Shown here: positions 62,101 through 64,000 of the stretch, one piece after another
Numbering within the stretch: the first letter of the stretch is position 1
Layout of the letters: the number at the start of each line of letters is the position of its first letter
NCBI RefSeq assembly: GCF_963675165.1
Contig: NC_087385.1
Location: 5,256,412-5,320,411, forward strand
Direction: 5' to 3'
From: Halichondria panicea
Lineage: Eukaryota; Porifera; Demospongiae; Suberitida; Halichondriidae
Length of the DNA: 64,000 nucleotides
Program-made: the position numbers and the translations under genes
Notes under the pieces: generated by a model
What the model saw: the letters and a program-made list of their open reading frames with translations, nothing else
Told to the model about the DNA's origin: nothing
Database searches by the model: none

Positions 62101-63562
62101 TGATAGAGACGTTTCTCCATTATTCATAGCAAACTTGATAATTGAGCCGACCTCCTTTTTCCTGAGTGCAAGTATCACACTGAAAATATTCCTCTCTTGT
62201 AACGACACTCCTTTCAGTTTCTCTGAATTTCATTTGCACAACATCTACTCAAACTCATCTGAAGTTCTACAACTCATCGGAGCTCGATATGCGTCTAGTG
62301 CGTTCATGAATGCTGCCTGGATGCTAGGTTCTCTGGAAATTATCGGCAGCCCTGGGACCCTGATACAGAGCATTGGAAGAGGACTCAGAGATCTGGTTAT
62401 TTTGCCATACCAAGGGCTCTCTCACAGTCCAGGCATGTTTGTGTTGGGACTGGGACAAGGGACGGCCTCTTTTCTTCAGAACTGCTCCTCGGGTGCACTA
62501 TCGTCTGTCACCAATCTCGCTTCAAGTATTTCAAGGAACATGGAACAGTTATCGATGGACCCAGATCATGCTTCATACCAAAAGCAGATTCGACGGCAAG
62601 CCTCTGTTCCGAAATTTTCATCTGGAGTGAGGTCTGGAGTATCGAGTTTTGGACTTAGTCTTATTAGTGCTGTGGCTGGTATTGTGGACCAACCAATGCA
62701 GAGTTTTCAGCGAATTGAGGATGATTCAAGCACACTAGGAGCAACGAAGAGTATTTTTGCCGGAGTTGGTAAAGGAATTCTAGGTGTGGTTACAAAGCCG
62801 ATGGGTGGAGCCATGGAGCTGGTGTCTAAGACTGGACAGGGGATTATGCACGGGACTGGTCTTGCAAAAAGCCTCAGTCACAGGGAGGTAGCCGAGAAGG
62901 TTGTGGGGATTGGACCCATCTGCAAGCAAGAGCTACCGACGACACTCATCAAATGTGTGAGGTATGTACTGTTCAAAAGTGTAATTTGTTTTGGGAGTAT
63001 TATATGTATACTGTTTTTATACCTCTGTCTGGATAATTTTTTTTGTCTTTTCTCATGCAGGAGACTTGATGAGAGTTACGTCCTTTGTACCATACCCATT
63101 ACCCGTGTGCTAAAAAATTCAACATTGACTCAGGGATACACCCTCATCATGACCCCCAATAAGCTGCACTTCCTCGATATCCAATCTGATACCATTCAGC
63201 AGAACATTCCAATCGCAGACACTGATGTTGTCACAGACGTTCATTCAAGCCAAGAGGGATATGTCGAGCTACATTTCAAGCACTGTACACACCAAATGCA
63301 AACAGATTCTGCAGACCGTTTCCATCCTGTTGAACACTACTTAAACCTCCCACAAGCTGTGCCGTTTCCAATGGAACAAGATTTTGTTGATAGCTCAGTC
63401 TCTAAACAACAACACGCAGAGAACATTAACAATGAGAGCAATAACAATGAGAGTGACATTTTGTACGTTACTACTGAACACAATTCAGAACAGTTTTTGT
63501 CTATTTATCATCATGTTAGGCAGGAACAACTAGACCAAGGCTCTAGTTTCTTTCTTTTGTGA
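50110..63562 (+). CDS. VPS13B: VPS13B (COH1), bridge-like lipid transfer protein
   Basis: Twenty-four exons (first 50110-51522, large 60704-62961, last 63061-63562) give about 3675 residues; human VPS13B has about 4000. The chorein N-terminal domain opens with MLEGYITPLLMSYIDKFIKN, LKPSDL-like IKPSDLQVSFWGGDAVLRNL and IHLPW, closely matching human VPS13B (MLESYVTPILMSYVNRYIKN; SLWGGDVVLSKLELKLDVLE) and not VPS13A/C/D. The C-terminus holds the ATG2-C/VPS13-C amphipathic region (about residues 3280-3350): GTLIQSIGRGLRDLVILPYQ and GMFVLGLGQGTASFL, then PMGGAMELVSKTGQGIMHGTG, then a PH-like end. VPS13B forms a groove that moves phospholipid between membranes and works at the Golgi with Rab6. Mutation in humans causes Cohen syndrome. 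The exon 8 acceptor is a TAGTAG tandem at 55645-55650. Confidence 0.93.
53275..53430. mobile_element. fold-back MITE in VPS13B intron 3
   Basis: 156 bp with arms of about 60 bp that are almost perfect inverted copies: TACAGAGGATTTCAGGTTGG at one end, CCAACCTGAAATCCTCTGTA at the other. The loop is about 30 bp. No coding capacity. The near-identity of the arms suggests a young insertion. It would form a strong hairpin in the pre-mRNA. Confidence 0.8.
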
Positions 63563-63793
63563 CACCATCGCGTATTAGCTCATGTTATTATTTATTACTG
63601 AATGCTGGAAATGTTCTATTTTCCCGAATTTAAAATACTAATCCTTTGGCTCTGAAACACAAAATTATCACTAGAGCTAATTGTTGTGGGTTGCCACAAC
63701 AAACTTGATTCTAATTGTAAATTAAAAGTAAACCCAAAAGTAAAAATTATAGGCCTAAGAGGGGTGGGGCTGGATTGTTAAAAAAACTGTAAG
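63563..63793. other. intergenic, VPS13B to next gene
   Basis: 231 bp holding the VPS13B 3' UTR and the next promoter. No other signal seen. Confidence 0.5.
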
Positions 63794-64000
63794 ATGGCTA
63801 GGAACTCGTTTTTGGCAGTGTTGTGCGTTTGGCTGGTTGTGCTAACTCTAACACCACTGTATTTGCTCTTCACTGGAGGCTACTCTTTGGTGAGAGACGA
63901 CCAGCTACTATCAGTATCTCATGTTGAGTTGACAAGAAGGGGTGTGTCTGCTCAGAAAGAGCTCAGTCGGTTCAAGAGACAAGAGCACTTCAAGTTTGAA
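63794..64000 (+). CDS. start of a membrane-anchored protein, cut by the window edge
   Basis: An open frame of 69 codons from the ATG at 63794 runs to the end of the window with no stop. Residues 7-29 (LAVLCVWLVVLTLTPLYLLF) form a signal anchor or first membrane span. The following GGYSLVRDDQLLSVSHVELT is soluble and includes a basic stretch. I do not recognise the family; the rest of the gene is needed. The coding call rests on the clean frame, the hydrophobic N-terminus and gene spacing. Confidence 0.55.
   Translation, partial: MARNSFLAVLCVWLVVLTLTPLYLLFTGGYSLVRDDQLLSVSHVELTRRGVSAQKELSRFKRQEHFKFE

Overview
The window reads as nuclear DNA of an early-branching animal, most likely a demosponge. 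Genes are metazoan (SHARK-type tyrosine kinase, EMSY, MYO16-like myosin, VPS13B, ALG9, IWS1, ZBBX, ANKRD42). They are split by many short GT-AG introns, often 45-150 bp, and packed on both strands. A cAMP-receptor-like GPCR and a pectinacetylesterase-type enzyme also fit a sponge. The assignment is an inference from gene content; no marker gene for species is present. I rebuilt all exon models by hand from splice sites and reading phase. The phase closes in every complete gene, but none has transcript support.

Layout. 1-2773 (-): 5' part of a SHARK kinase cut by the left edge. 3085-4223 (+): RG-rich UAP56-binding mRNA export adaptor. 4438-6152 (-): secreted pectinacetylesterase/Notum-family enzyme. 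6373-8748 (+): EMSY. 8864-10051 (-) and 10191-11132 (+): two CFAP97-domain proteins, head to head. 11133-14716: a gene-free, repeat-rich stretch with AT-rich repeats, fold-back elements, a telomere-like array and a 130-145 bp tandem repeat. 14717-15718 (+): intronless LigB-type dioxygenase. 15875-18031 (+): cAMP-receptor-like GPCR. 18334-19641 (+): pseudouridine-5'-phosphatase. 19870-30829 (+): 25-exon ankyrin-myosin of MYO16 type, with an antisense tRNA-Trp inside an intron. 30953-33539 (-): F-box/WD40 protein. 33643-35726 (+): ANKRD42. 35964-38990 (+): ALG9. 39153-41464 (+): IWS1. 41682-43924 (-): ZBBX. 44459-47632 (+): acidic leucine-zipper protein, tentatively TSC22-like. 48174-49921 (-): LRR protein. 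50110-63562 (+): VPS13B in 24 exons. 63794-64000 (+): start of an unrecognised membrane-anchored protein cut by the right edge.

The genes do not form a pathway. What ties the window together is architecture. Six divergent pairs have start codons only 103-534 bp apart, convergent pairs end 116-541 bp apart, and simple repeats repeatedly sit at 3' splice sites. The most unusual items are a minisatellite that has multiplied an intron-exon junction in the myosin gene, the paired CFAP97 genes sharing one 139-bp promoter, the PP1-docking plus ankyrin plus tyrosine-repeat build of the myosin, and the intronless dioxygenase beside the repeat desert. I saw no retroviral or LTR-element remains and no CRISPR.
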